Source: Marinitoga sp. 1197
Lineage (GTDB): Bacteria; Thermotogota; Thermotogae; Petrotogales; Petrotogaceae
Reading direction: 5' to 3'
NCBI RefSeq assembly: GCF_001021165.1
Contig: NZ_AZAY01000011.1
Location: forward strand, 36,505 to 100,504
DNA length: 64,000 bases
The notes below the pieces were generated by a model. The model did no database searches. It saw only the letters and a list, made by a program, of their open reading frames with translations, and was not told where the DNA came from. The first letter of the stretch is position 1. Every line of letters begins with the position of its first letter. A program made the translations under genes and the position numbers. Of this stretch, positions 34,603 to 44,380 are shown one piece after another.

Positions 34603-35586
34603 ATGACAGATAATTTCGAAATCTTCGATGTTGAAGAAGAAAAACCTCGAAGAAAAAAGAATTTTTTTAAAAGGATTTTTTGGCTGGTTGTAATATTATT
34701 GATTTTGGGTTATTTTAGCACTAGCATTTACCAGGTTGGACCATCAGAAATGGGATTGGTGTTGACTTTTGGAAAATATACCTCGTCAACAGGACCAGGA
34801 ATACACTGGAGATTGCCATATCCCTTTCAATCGCATAGAATTGTTGATATTAAAACATTAAAGAAAATTGAAATAGGATTCAGAACAGTTAATTACAGAG
34901 GAAGAGTTGAATATCAGCCCGTTACTGAAGAATCGCTGATGATTACAGGGGATGAAAACATTGTAAGTCTTGAAGCTGTAGTTCAATATAGAATTGCTGA
35001 TCCAGTAAAGTTTGCATTTAGAATTTTAAACGGCTTTGATATGGTGAAATTTGCCACAGAAAGCGTATTGAGAGAAATGGTAGCGATTAATCCAATTGAT
35101 AATGTTTTAACTTCTGAAAGAGACAGAATTGCGATGGAAACAGCAGCAAAAGTGCAAAAAATACTGGATGAATATGGTGCAGGTATTAAGGTTGAAAATG
35201 TTTATTTGCAAGAAGTAGCTCCACCCGATGAAGTTGTAAAGGCTTTTGATGATGTAAATAGTGCGAAGCAGGATAAGGAGAAATTTATAAATGAAGCGAA
35301 TAGATATGCAAATGATGTAATACCAAAAGCACAGGGTCAGGCACAGAAAATATTAAGAGATGCAGAAGCTTATTCATATGAAAGAGTAGCAATAGCAACT
35401 GGTGAGGCAAAGAGATTTAAAGCAATGTTAAAAGAATATAAAGCAGCTAAAGACATTACAGAAAAAAGAATTATTCTGGAAGCCATTCAAGATTTGATTC
35501 AAAATTCAAAAGAAAAAGTTATTGTGGATAGTTCGGATACTCTTAAATTACTTAACTTACCTGAGATAGGTGGTGGTACAAAATGA
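34603..35586 (+). CDS. hflK: HflK, SPFH/band-7 membrane protein
   Basis: The 327-residue protein has a charged N-terminal segment, one membrane helix (about 25-44), and an SPFH domain: VGPSEMGLVLTFGKYT, GPGIHWRLPYPF, then LEAVVQYRIADP and a long C-terminal helix (YANDVIPKAQGQAQKILRDAEAY). With HflC it forms a ring complex around FtsH and tempers its proteolysis; FtsH is not in the window. It overlaps hflC by 4 bp. Confidence 0.95.
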   Translation: MTDNFEIFDVEEEKPRRKKNFFKRIFWLVVILLILGYFSTSIYQVGPSEMGLVLTFGKYTSSTGPGIHWRLPYPFQSHRIVDIKTLKKIEIGFRTVNYRGRVEYQPVTEESLMITGDENIVSLEAVVQYRIADPVKFAFRILNGFDMVKFATESVLREMVAINPIDNVLTSERDRIAMETAAKVQKILDEYGAGIKVENVYLQEVAPPDEVVKAFDDVNSAKQDKEKFINEANRYANDVIPKAQGQAQKILRDAEAYSYERVAIATGEAKRFKAMLKEYKAAKDITEKRIILEAIQDLIQNSKEKVIVDSSDTLKLLNLPEIGGGTK

Positions 35587-36443
35587 AAAAAACAACAAAA
35601 TCAATCGTTTTGAGTTTAATAACAATTGTTATAATATTATTTATTTATACATCATTATTTATTGTTAATCAGGAACAACAAGCAGTAGTACTCAGATTTG
35701 GTGAAATTAAAAAAGTTGTTACAGAACCTGGTATAAGTTTTAAAACACCATTTATAGATAATGTGGTAAAATTTGAAAAAAGGCTTATGTTATATGATAT
35801 AGACCCCGAAAGAATCATTACAGCTGATAAAAAAACAGTTATAGTCGATACGTACACTATATGGAGAATAAACGATCCCAAAACGTTTATAGAAAGCATG
35901 AGATCGGTACAGTTGGCCTTAACAAGAATAGATGATGTTGTTTATTCAAATGTAAGGGATTTAGTAGCTAAATATACATTAAATGAAGTATTATCCAAAA
36001 AAAGGGAAGAAATGTTGACAGAAATCACAAAAAGAAGCAGTGAGAATTTAAAACAGTTTGGAATTGAGATTGTTGATGTTAGAGTTAAAAGAACGGATTT
36101 GCCTCCAGATATATCCAAATCTGTATATAATAGAATGATGGCTGAAAGGTATTCAATTGCAGCTCAAATAAGAGCTGAAGGACAAAGGGAATCAGAAATT
36201 ATCAAAGCAGAAGCAGATAAAAAAGTCAAAATAATATTATCAGAAGCACAAAAAAATGCTGAGATAATACGTGGTACAGCTGATGCAAGCGTTATAGCAA
36301 TTTATGCAGATGCATACAACGCGAGTCCAGAATTTTTTGAATTAAAACGAATAGCAGATATATATAAGGATTCTTTTAAAGATAATATTTTATTATTATC
36401 TCCTGATTCACCAATACTAAAATATTTGTATGAGGGGAAATAA
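35583..36443 (+). CDS. hflC: HflC, SPFH/band-7 membrane protein
   Basis: The 286-residue partner of HflK has one N-terminal membrane helix (about 8-28), IVNQEQQAVVLRFGEIKKVVTEPGISFKTPF, and the HflC-typical region DVRVKRTDLPPDISKSVYNRMMAERYSIAAQIRAEGQRESEII followed by a helix rich in Ala, Glu and Lys. It is directly behind hflK (ATGA overlap) and its stop abuts the start of the lipoprotein gene, so all are one transcription unit. Confidence 0.95.
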   Translation: MKKTTKSIVLSLITIVIILFIYTSLFIVNQEQQAVVLRFGEIKKVVTEPGISFKTPFIDNVVKFEKRLMLYDIDPERIITADKKTVIVDTYTIWRINDPKTFIESMRSVQLALTRIDDVVYSNVRDLVAKYTLNEVLSKKREEMLTEITKRSSENLKQFGIEIVDVRVKRTDLPPDISKSVYNRMMAERYSIAAQIRAEGQRESEIIKAEADKKVKIILSEAQKNAEIIRGTADASVIAIYADAYNASPEFFELKRIADIYKDSFKDNILLLSPDSPILKYLYEGK

Positions 36444-38216
36444 ATGAAAAATAGCATTTTAATTGTTGTGTTGTTATTATTGCTTTTATTAAGTTCATGT
36501 TTTTATCCACAAAAAAGAGTAGAGATAAAAATTGAAGGTGACATTGTGTCACCTTTTTTTCCCGTTAAAATAACTGCAAATATAGATAATTACAAATTAA
36601 AATTTTTTGATAATCAAGGAAATGAAATAACTTTTAATAAGAAAGGAAATTTATATTATTTTACCGATTTAAAAAATGGAAAAAATATGGTGACAATAAA
36701 ATTATTTGTAGATAATAAGGAAATTTATAAAAAATATATAATTTTATATTTTGATAATATTCCTCCAGATATTGTTTTTTTTAATTATTATATTAAAAGT
36801 GGAAATTTAAATATAACAGCATCTTCACCAGCTACAGATTTAAAAGAATTTATATTGGAAGGGAACAATAAAAAATATACATTTAATATAAGTTTAAAAA
36901 TACCATTAGAAAAAAATAGTGGAGTACTTAAATATAAGTTATATGCAGTAGACAAATATAATAATAAGTCAAAAGATAAAATAATTAAAATAAATACAGA
37001 TATTGATGAAAAACCAAAAATTTTAAATAACAATCTAAAAATATCATTATTTGGAAAAACAAATATAAAGGTTTCAGATGATTGGACACCAGACGAAGAT
37101 TTGAAAATAATTCTAAAAACAGAAAAAAACATATATTCGTTAATTAATATAGATGAGGTTTTATTGGATAATTCAAAAGAGGCAACATTAATAGTTATTG
37201 ATAATGGTGGAAATTATAGTAAAAAAAGGATGAATGTTGAATTAGAAAAAAACATTCTACCTATTGCAACAGGTAATCCAAAGTTAATAGATTTTTCTGT
37301 TGATACATTTGGTTGGAATTATGAAACGAATGTTGATTCATATATTGTTGAAGTTCCATATAAGTACGGATGGAAACAGGCATTAGATACAAAAGCAGCA
37401 TATGCCAGATTAACCAATGCTAATATAGCAATGATAAGAAAAAAAAGTAAATACGGAACATTGAGTTTTCCATCTCAACCAACGATAAGATTTTCTGGAA
37501 CTTTTGTTCATCTCGTAAGAAATATCCTTGATTCTTCTGAAGAGAATTTATATTTACCACAAATAAATTCCGAGTTTTTAATAGGAGGAGAAACTACACT
37601 TGGAGAAAAAAGTGTGGTTATGGTTGAATCTGGAAGTGTCCTGAAATTTGTGTCAAATTCAAAATTAATAATAAAAGGTTTATTTTTTATTATGCCAGGA
37701 GCTGGAAAATCTCTTATTAGCGGAAATGGAGAAATTATTGTTGATGGAGGAATTTTTATAGCTTCAAAAACAATTTTTGATAATGTTAAAATAATAGGAA
37801 ATAAAGCTAAATTAATCTATTTAGAAGATTCCGAATTTTTAGATGGTACAGATTTGTTATCTGTAAATGATTTCAGAATTTGTTTATATAACACATTGGG
37901 ATATAAAAGTAATTTGAAATTTCACAATACAGAAGAAGTGTATATAAAAGACAGCACATTTAACATATTAACATTTGAAAATGTTAATATGTTTCAATCT
38001 GATTTATCTTATTTTAATACCTTAAATATAAATGAATTAACAAAAATTCTTTTAAATAAAACAAATATCTCTAATCTAAGACAGAGCAGATTCTCATGGT
38101 CAAAGGTCATGAATTCAAACATTGAAAAAATGGAAATTTCGGATTATTCAAGGAGTATATTATTCCAAACAAATATAGCTACACTTACTACAAATACAGG
38201 TGTGGTGATTAAATGA
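36444..38216 (+). CDS. Lipoprotein of unknown function, beta-helix-like C-terminus
   Basis: The 590-residue protein has a lipoprotein signal (ILIVVLLLLLLLSSC, Cys19 in the lipobox). Residues 25-270 look like Ig-type beta domains. Residues about 350-590 show the short repeated strands and Asn/Gly turns of a right-handed beta-helix or polymer-forming domain (for example SGNGEIIVDGGIFI). No family is recognised and no catalytic motif is seen. It is translationally coupled to hflC at its 5' end and overlaps the methyltransferase start by 4 bp. An intragenic terminator-like hairpin lies near its 5' end. Confidence 0.75.
   Translation: MKNSILIVVLLLLLLLSSCFYPQKRVEIKIEGDIVSPFFPVKITANIDNYKLKFFDNQGNEITFNKKGNLYYFTDLKNGKNMVTIKLFVDNKEIYKKYIILYFDNIPPDIVFFNYYIKSGNLNITASSPATDLKEFILEGNNKKYTFNISLKIPLEKNSGVLKYKLYAVDKYNNKSKDKIIKINTDIDEKPKILNNNLKISLFGKTNIKVSDDWTPDEDLKIILKTEKNIYSLINIDEVLLDNSKEATLIVIDNGGNYSKKRMNVELEKNILPIATGNPKLIDFSVDTFGWNYETNVDSYIVEVPYKYGWKQALDTKAAYARLTNANIAMIRKKSKYGTLSFPSQPTIRFSGTFVHLVRNILDSSEENLYLPQINSEFLIGGETTLGEKSVVMVESGSVLKFVSNSKLIIKGLFFIMPGAGKSLISGNGEIIVDGGIFIASKTIFDNVKIIGNKAKLIYLEDSEFLDGTDLLSVNDFRICLYNTLGYKSNLKFHNTEEVYIKDSTFNILTFENVNMFQSDLSYFNTLNINELTKILLNKTNISNLRQSRFSWSKVMNSNIEKMEISDYSRSILFQTNIATLTTNTGVVIK
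36537..36560 (+). terminator. Terminator-like hairpin inside the lipoprotein gene
   Basis: GGTGACA (36537-36543), loop TTG, TGTCACC (36547-36553) and seven T residues sit about 95 bases into the coding sequence. It has the full form of an intrinsic terminator but encodes in-frame GDIVSPFF. It may lower expression downstream of hflKC when translation is slow. Confidence 0.5.
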
Positions 38217-38893
38217 AAATAGAGATTGAAACCCTTTTTAAAGAATTAAGTCTTAAATCTCCAAATAAATTTCATTCACCAACACATGGAACAACATTTC
38301 TTTTAGAAATAGCAAAATTGTTGAAAACAGAAAAAGTGATATTAGAATTTGGATCAGGAATAGGGAGTATTTCGATTGCATTGGCTAAAATCTATAATAA
38401 TATAAAAGTAACAGGTTTTGAGATTCAAAAAGAACCATATATTTATTCTGTGGATAATTTAAAGAAAAATTTTTTGGAAAGTAGAGTAAATTTCATAAAT
38501 GACGATATATACAATATTACAAAATATGTAAAAAGAGAGTCTGTGGATTGTATTATTACAAATCCACCCCATTACTCAGAAAAATCATTAAAAAGCCCAT
38601 ATAATGATAGAAAAACAGCAAGAACTTTTAATGAAAAAAATCTTGAAAAGTTTTTTTATGCAGCATATTATGCTTTGAAAAATAAAAAAAGAATGATTTT
38701 TGTATATCATCCCACATATTTTGTAACCTTTTTAAATATGGCTCAAAAATACAGATTTTCATTACAGGAAATATATATTGCATATGGAAATAAAAATAAA
38801 ACTGCGCAATTAATAGGTGGGGTATTAAGAAAAAATGGGGGAGAAAATTTAAAAATAAATCCACCAGTATTTTTAAAAAATAGCAATGAATAA
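38213..38893 (+). CDS. TrmN6-like SAM-dependent methyltransferase
   Basis: The 226-residue protein has the SAM-binding VILEFGSGIGSISIALA and the catalytic IITNPPHY (NPPY-type) motif of N6-adenine methyltransferases, and HGTTFLLEIAKLL at the start, which matches the tRNA1(Val) adenine-37 methyltransferase family (TrmN6/YfiC). The exact RNA target cannot be settled from sequence. It overlaps the lipoprotein stop (ATGA) and is 11 bp ahead of tmk. Confidence 0.85.
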   Translation: MKIEIETLFKELSLKSPNKFHSPTHGTTFLLEIAKLLKTEKVILEFGSGIGSISIALAKIYNNIKVTGFEIQKEPYIYSVDNLKKNFLESRVNFINDDIYNITKYVKRESVDCIITNPPHYSEKSLKSPYNDRKTARTFNEKNLEKFFYAAYYALKNKKRMIFVYHPTYFVTFLNMAQKYRFSLQEIYIAYGNKNKTAQLIGGVLRKNGGENLKINPPVFLKNSNE

Positions 38894-38904
38894 AGGAGGA
38901 AACT

Positions 38905-39501
38905 ATGTTAATAACTTTTGAAGGTATAGAAAGTTCTGGAAAATCTACTTTATCTAAAAAGTTAGCAGAATATTTTAAATTGAAAAAATATAATGTTATA
39001 TGGAATAGAGAACCAGGTGGAACTGAGCTTGGCGAAAAGATCAGAGAGTTGTTATTGGGAGATTATAATATATGTCATATAAGTGAGGCATTGTTATTTG
39101 CAGCAAGTAGAGCACAATTGGTAGAGGAATTAATAAAACCAAATATGGAAAAAATTATTATTTTAGATAGATTCGTGGACTCATCTATAGTATATCAGGG
39201 ATATGCCCGAGAATTAGGTTGGAAAGAAGTTTTCGAAATAAATAAACATGCATTAGATGGTATTATCCCGGATTTAACAATTGTTGTTGATATATCTGTT
39301 GAGACATCTTTTAAAAGAATGAAAAATAAGAAAAAAGATAGAATCGAAAAGGAAAATAAAGCTTTTTTTGAAAAGGTTAGAAATGGATTTTTAAGGTTAA
39401 AAAATTGGTTTCCCGAAAGAGATATTGAAATAATTAATGGCGAATTGGATTTGAATAAAGAATTTGATATATTATTGAAAATAATAAAAAAATACATATA
39501 A
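38905..39501 (+). CDS. tmk: Thymidylate kinase
   Basis: The 198-residue kinase has the P-loop FEGIESSGKSTLSKKLAEY, the DRFVDSSIVYQGYAREL motif and the LID segment KNKKKDRIEKENKAFFEKV. It converts dTMP to dTDP. The P-loop has ESSGKS rather than the more usual E(G/L)xGKT. Arginine in NREPGGTELGEKIREL is also conserved. It ends the plus-strand group and is followed by a terminator. Confidence 0.95.
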   Translation: MLITFEGIESSGKSTLSKKLAEYFKLKKYNVIWNREPGGTELGEKIRELLLGDYNICHISEALLFAASRAQLVEELIKPNMEKIIILDRFVDSSIVYQGYARELGWKEVFEINKHALDGIIPDLTIVVDISVETSFKRMKNKKKDRIEKENKAFFEKVRNGFLRLKNWFPERDIEIINGELDLNKEFDILLKIIKKYI

Positions 39502-39503
39502 AC

Positions 39504-39540
39504 AAAGAAACAACCCGCAATATTCGGGTTGTTTCTTTTT
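39504..39540. terminator. Bidirectional terminator between tmk and the GH57 gene
   Basis: AAAGAAACAACCCG (39504-39517) and CGGGTTGTTTCTTT (39525-39538) form a 14-bp perfect stem with a 7-base loop, followed by T and preceded by A residues. Confidence 0.93.
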
Positions 39541-39552
39541 ATAAAAAGCTTT

Positions 39553-42500
39553 TTAAAAATCAATTTCTACTGGTATTAATGTTGCATATTCTGAGTCAGT
39601 ATAACTGGATAATATACTATATTGCTCATATCCTTCTGGAACAATTATATCAAGAACATAAGGTCCAAAATCTCCTGCATTTTCTGGATATCCTCCAATT
39701 GTCCATTGAGTATTTTCTGGAGTTACAGCTCTATAATGATCTGCTCCATAACCATCCTGAGAACCAACCATAAAATATGCATAAATTCTATTATCTTTTA
39801 TTTCAAGGAATTTTTTCATTACAATTACAGTTATAATTTTTTCTCCAGTATCAGCTTCCACCTGAACACCTTCTGGAATTTCCTGACCATCAACTGTAGC
39901 AAGCAATTGACCATATGATGGCCATCCAGCAACCTTTATAAAATAATCCCATGGATGTTTTTTATCAAATTGGACTCTTGCGCCATCTTTATATGTTTTT
40001 GTTAATCCTCCATTTTTCGTATCAAGGTATATATTAATTAGTTGATGTGAAAAACCTTTTGGAGCTCCCCATGGATTTGTCATTTCTCCAAATTTAAATT
40101 TGAATACAATTGAATCATCGTTATCGAATACTTTAACCCATTCAATATCCCATAAACCTTTATAAGGTTCAAATGCACCATCTTTTGGATAAGTATAACC
40201 ACCAGGTCCATCTTCGTCTCCAATAGGGTCTTCAAAGGTTTTTATGAGTTTTCCACCAATTTCTTTTGGTATCATTATGTGAACAGGTCCTGAATTTGGA
40301 GCAAAATCAACGTCTTTAGAGTTATTTTTTTCTGTATGAGCCATAACAACTGCAAGATTGATTTCATCGCCGCTTTTTATTCCAATTAAATCAAATGGTA
40401 TTTTAAATTCTACTATATTTCCATTAACTGCTATTAAATCAGGAACCCTTCCACCTATCATCCAACGCTCTGTTCCGCTTGCATTATAATAATATAAATC
40501 GTGAGATTTTGGATATTTTTGCAAATTAAAACTAAATCTTTTTGCGAGTGCAAAACCCAGATCAGTTATCTTTTCTCCAGATTTTGAATAGGCAGTTTTA
40601 GTATTTAATTTTTTTGCATTTGGAGCATCGGTATAAATTTCTAATTTATAAGGTTTTCCAGCTAACTCATCAGAAGATTTTTTTAATTCAATAGCTACAT
40701 ATATGTTTGCATTATCCCTTCCTACATAAAAGCCTGAAATCAAATCTCCTTCTTTGTACATTACGCCAGAATCATCATCAGAATAATACGCACTTTTCAT
40801 CATTTCTTTTTCATCAATAATTCCATCTAAAGTAATTTCTACTTTTCCAATATTTCCTTTTGAAGCAGTAGATGGTTTCTTATTTGCTATGAATAAATAT
40901 CCAGGAATTTTATCTTCAGGAACTTTAGATATTCTATATAATTGAACTAATAATTTTTTAAAGTGCATGTCAAACAAAACTTCATTATTTCCAGCATCCT
41001 GGTCACTCCCATACCACCAGAACCAATCACTACCTTCTGCTGAATATAATATGTCAAGAGCTTTTTTTAATTCTTCTTCTGTTAATTTATTCTTATTTCC
41101 CATTAAAACTTTTCTGGCTTGAGCTAATCTTTCCCAAGCTTCATTTTCTTCTTTTTCCCCATACCATGTATCCAGACTTCCGCCAACCCATGAACCTTTT
41201 GGTAATTGAGTTAATTTATCTTTAATATCATAACTTTCTATATATTCACCTGGAGTTACCAATTCTATATACGGATCATTTGATAAAGCTTGATAAAATA
41301 ATTTTCTAAAATCATTTCCATTATTAGGATAATGTTCCCAGGCATTTTCTCCATCAAGAGCAATTGTAACAACCATATCTCCCACATCATTCATCTTTTG
41401 AATTTTATGCAAGGCACTCAAAAAGTCTTTAATTGCATTTTCTTTTGACATATTTGAATATTTAAATCCAATTCTATCAGATAAGTCGGTATCTCTAAAA
41501 AATACTATAACACTTTTCCCATCCACTGTTACTTTATATGGCTTATATAATTGACGTGGATCACCAGTGTTGATTCCAGCTTTTTGCAAAATCTGTTTAT
41601 CTGTAATTATCCATTTTACAGTATTATCAGCAAACATAGGAACAAGAGGTGTGCTTACAGCCTGCTCTGAAGGCCACATACCCTCTGGTTTTTTGCCAAA
41701 TATTTTTGTGAAATATTCTAAACCTCTTTTGATTTGTGCTTTTGCATCTTCAGGCCATCCCATATCAACCAATAAAGGGAGTATTGGATGATAATAAGGT
41801 GTTGTTGTTAATTCGATTTTTCCTTCATCCCACAATTTTTTATATTTATCCACTATTTCAGACATAATTTCATATTGTTTTGATATTACATATTCTAAAT
41901 CTTCTTTTGTATAATTTTTATCTTTTTCAGCTAACTCCCTTAACTTAGCATCACTATTTATATATTCAATGTTTATCCAATATAGATTCCATACCACTTT
42001 TAAATCCAACCAATCTTGGGAAGTAAATTCTGCATTTTTATCTCTTTTTTCTCTTAATTCTTTATATCTTGGGTGAGAATCAATAAATTGTGGATTTATA
42101 TCAAAAAAATGCCACTTTACAAATTCTTTTTCTTTATCTGTTAAATTATCTTTTAAAGAAAGTTCCAAATATTTATCTTTAGCTCCATTATTGACGTAAT
42201 CCATTAATTGCATTAATAACACTGGTGTAATATTGAATGTTACACTTCCAGAAGTCAAATATTTGTCAACCAAATCTGCCATATATGGATAATCATTTAT
42301 AACATGTGCTCTAACCCATGGCATTTCAGCATTTAAACTTCCTGGAATTTTATATGATGGTTGATGATGATGCCATACAATAGCAACTTTTAATGGTTCT
42401 TTATTCTCATCACCTTTTGGAATTGAAGATAAAAAGTTTTCAATTACTTCATCAGAAATGTTTTTTACTTCAGGTGTTTCTGATGAATTTGAAGTTTCTT

Positions 42501-43311
42501 GTGGTAGAATATCTCTCCATGAAGCAACCTTATCTATTTGCAATTGTTCAGTATCTGTTACTATTAATACTCTATTTGAAATTTCTTCGCCATTTTCATC
42601 TTTTTCAACAGTATCCCAATTGCCTCTTGTATATTTGTATTCCAATCTTTTTCCCACTTCAGTATCCAGTGTATAAACAGCTTTATTCCCTTTTCTTTCC
42701 ATTTCAAGCTGCCCTGGATCCCAATTGTTGAAATTACCTACAATATATATTGGATCTGAATTAGGTGTGTTCGATGGAAGTGTGACTTCAAATGTGACAA
42801 CAGCTTCTTCACCAGGTTGTGCTTTTGTTTTAATTTCAGCAGGTATATCTGCCCAACTTGCAACAACATCTTTTATAGTTTTAGTCTCATCAGCAATAAC
42901 TTTTCTATTTTCAATTTCTTCACCGTTTTCGTCTTTTTCAACAGTTCCCCAATTACCCCGTGTATATTTATATTCAATTTCTGTATCCTTTTCAACATTT
43001 AAAACAACTGTTCCAATATTTCCATTTCTTTTTAAAAGATAATTCTCATCACCAGGATTCCAATCATTAAAAGAACCAACGATATATATATTTTCATCTT
43101 TTGGAGTATTCTCTGGTAAAGTTACTTCAAAGGTTAATTCAATAAGAGATTCGCTAGTTTTTTCTGCGTTCTCCACATCAGTAGCATTAATTTCAGATTT
43201 TATTTCACCTGGTGAAACTTTTTGTTCTGTTTGAGCACTACAACTAATTAAAAATATCGATAAAACTATAAATACAACTACAAAAAAAATCTTAGAGAAC
43301 TTTTTACTCAT
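39553..43311 (-). CDS. GH57 amylopullulanase-type lipoprotein with two N-terminal starch-binding modules
   Basis: The 1252-residue protein has a lipobox (IVLSIFLISC), two tandem CBM20/CBM48-like modules (about 53-155 and 170-270; each with GxFNxWxPG and an almost identical EYKYTRGNW stretch), and a GH57 catalytic domain from about 300. The GH57 motifs are visible: HHHQPSY, the nucleophile Glu of GMWPSEQAV and the acid/base Asp of IALDGENAWEHY. The C-terminal part (about 835-1252) includes a glucodextranase-C-like domain starting FEDPIGDEDGPGGYTYP. GH57 enzymes of this layout cut alpha-1,4 and alpha-1,6 bonds of starch or pullulan. It is expected on the cell surface. Confidence 0.93.
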   Translation of the reverse strand: MSKKFSKIFFVVVFIVLSIFLISCSAQTEQKVSPGEIKSEINATDVENAEKTSESLIELTFEVTLPENTPKDENIYIVGSFNDWNPGDENYLLKRNGNIGTVVLNVEKDTEIEYKYTRGNWGTVEKDENGEEIENRKVIADETKTIKDVVASWADIPAEIKTKAQPGEEAVVTFEVTLPSNTPNSDPIYIVGNFNNWDPGQLEMERKGNKAVYTLDTEVGKRLEYKYTRGNWDTVEKDENGEEISNRVLIVTDTEQLQIDKVASWRDILPQETSNSSETPEVKNISDEVIENFLSSIPKGDENKEPLKVAIVWHHHQPSYKIPGSLNAEMPWVRAHVINDYPYMADLVDKYLTSGSVTFNITPVLLMQLMDYVNNGAKDKYLELSLKDNLTDKEKEFVKWHFFDINPQFIDSHPRYKELREKRDKNAEFTSQDWLDLKVVWNLYWINIEYINSDAKLRELAEKDKNYTKEDLEYVISKQYEIMSEIVDKYKKLWDEGKIELTTTPYYHPILPLLVDMGWPEDAKAQIKRGLEYFTKIFGKKPEGMWPSEQAVSTPLVPMFADNTVKWIITDKQILQKAGINTGDPRQLYKPYKVTVDGKSVIVFFRDTDLSDRIGFKYSNMSKENAIKDFLSALHKIQKMNDVGDMVVTIALDGENAWEHYPNNGNDFRKLFYQALSNDPYIELVTPGEYIESYDIKDKLTQLPKGSWVGGSLDTWYGEKEENEAWERLAQARKVLMGNKNKLTEEELKKALDILYSAEGSDWFWWYGSDQDAGNNEVLFDMHFKKLLVQLYRISKVPEDKIPGYLFIANKKPSTASKGNIGKVEITLDGIIDEKEMMKSAYYSDDDSGVMYKEGDLISGFYVGRDNANIYVAIELKKSSDELAGKPYKLEIYTDAPNAKKLNTKTAYSKSGEKITDLGFALAKRFSFNLQKYPKSHDLYYYNASGTERWMIGGRVPDLIAVNGNIVEFKIPFDLIGIKSGDEINLAVVMAHTEKNNSKDVDFAPNSGPVHIMIPKEIGGKLIKTFEDPIGDEDGPGGYTYPKDGAFEPYKGLWDIEWVKVFDNDDSIVFKFKFGEMTNPWGAPKGFSHQLINIYLDTKNGGLTKTYKDGARVQFDKKHPWDYFIKVAGWPSYGQLLATVDGQEIPEGVQVEADTGEKIITVIVMKKFLEIKDNRIYAYFMVGSQDGYGADHYRAVTPENTQWTIGGYPENAGDFGPYVLDIIVPEGYEQYSILSSYTDSEYATLIPVEIDF

Positions 43312-43381
43312 AGTAAATGTAACCCCCTTTTAAAATAATATAATTTTTGTGTTTATATATTTATAACAATAACCATTTGAA

Positions 43382-43411
43382 ATTATACACTAATATGATA
43401 TAAAATTTCAA
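43382..43411 (-). promoter_or_regulatory. Promoter of the GH57 gene
   Basis: On the minus strand TTGAAA (43411-43406) and TATAAT (43387-43382) are 18 bases apart, 70 bp before the start codon. Confidence 0.65.
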
Positions 43412-43458
43412 GTTTTTTATAAATATCATATATAAAAAGCTAAATGAGATTTTTATTT

Positions 43459-43486
43459 TTGAAAAAATTTCATTATGTGGTAAAAT
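43459..43486 (+). promoter_or_regulatory. Promoter of panC
   Basis: TTGAAA (43459-43464) and TAAAAT (43481-43486) are 16 bases apart, 41 bp before the panC start; the gene diverges from GH57. Confidence 0.55.
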
Positions 43487-43527
43487 TCTTTTAGTTAGAT
43501 TTTCTTAAAATGAATGGAGGGAAATTT

Positions 43528-44370
43528 ATGGAAATAATCAATAATATAAATAAAATGAAGAATATTAGAAATGAGTTAATAAAAAAAGGTAAAACTATAG
43601 GTTTTGTTCCAACCATGGGATATTTGCATAAGGGTCATTTGTCATTGGTTGAACAAGCAAGAAAAGATAATGATATTGTTATAGTAAGTATTTTTGTAAA
43701 TCCTACACAATTTGGTCCAAATGAAGATTTTGATAGATATCCGAGAGATATGGAAAGAGATATGGAAATGCTAAAACCATTTAATGTGGATTACATTTTT
43801 CATCCATCTGTGGAAGAAATGTATCCAGAAAATTATTCAACTTATGTTGAGGAAATAAAATTGACAAAAGTTCTTTGTGGAAAATCAAGACCTGGACATT
43901 TTAAGGGTGTAACAACTATTGTTTCTAAATTGTTTAATATTGTAAGACCTACCAGAGCATATTTTGGTCAGAAGGATGCTCAGCAATTTAGAGTTTTAAG
44001 AAAGATGGTTAATGATTTAAATATGGATGTCCAGATGATTGAAATGCCTATTATTAGGGAACATGATGGATTAGCAATGAGTTCAAGAAATATCTATTTA
44101 AGCAAAGAAGAGAGAATACAGGCACTTGCGTTGAATAAATCATTAAAAAAAGCAAAAGAATTATATGAAAACGGTGAAAAAAGTGCCAAAAAAATTAAAA
44201 CTGAAATGCAAAAAATTTTTAATGAATACCCCTTAGTAAAGGTTGATTATATTGAGATTGTTGATGAATATACTCTTGAAAATGTTGAAAATATTTCTGA
44301 TAAAGTTCTCATTGCAGTAGCTGCTTTTGTTGGAAAAGCAAGATTAATTGATAATATTATTTTAGGATAG
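43528..44370 (+). CDS. panC: Pantothenate synthetase
   Basis: The 280-residue protein has [19 protein letters not shown] with the HxGH-type motif of nucleotidyl transferases, [22 protein letters not shown], the [31 protein letters not shown] block and MSSRNIYL with KMSKS-like function. It joins pantoate and beta-alanine with ATP to make pantothenate, for CoA. ATG 43528 is the start, behind GGAGGG; an ATG at 43510 overlaps the SD. The signalling gene behind it starts 10 bp later. Confidence 0.97.
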   Translation: MEIINNINKMKNIRNELIKKGKTIGFVPTMGYLHKGHLSLVEQARKDNDIVIVSIFVNPTQFGPNEDFDRYPRDMERDMEMLKPFNVDYIFHPSVEEMYPENYSTYVEEIKLTKVLCGKSRPGHFKGVTTIVSKLFNIVRPTRAYFGQKDAQQFRVLRKMVNDLNMDVQMIEMPIIREHDGLAMSSRNIYLSKEERIQALALNKSLKKAKELYENGEKSAKKIKTEMQKIFNEYPLVKVDYIEIVDEYTLENVENISDKVLIAVAAFVGKARLIDNIILG

Positions 44371-44380
44371 GAGGATATAA

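Noticed and set aside
39553..43311. Plus-strand frames opposite the GH57 gene
   Set aside because: They overlap a gene with clear catalytic motifs and show the typical composition of antisense shadows.
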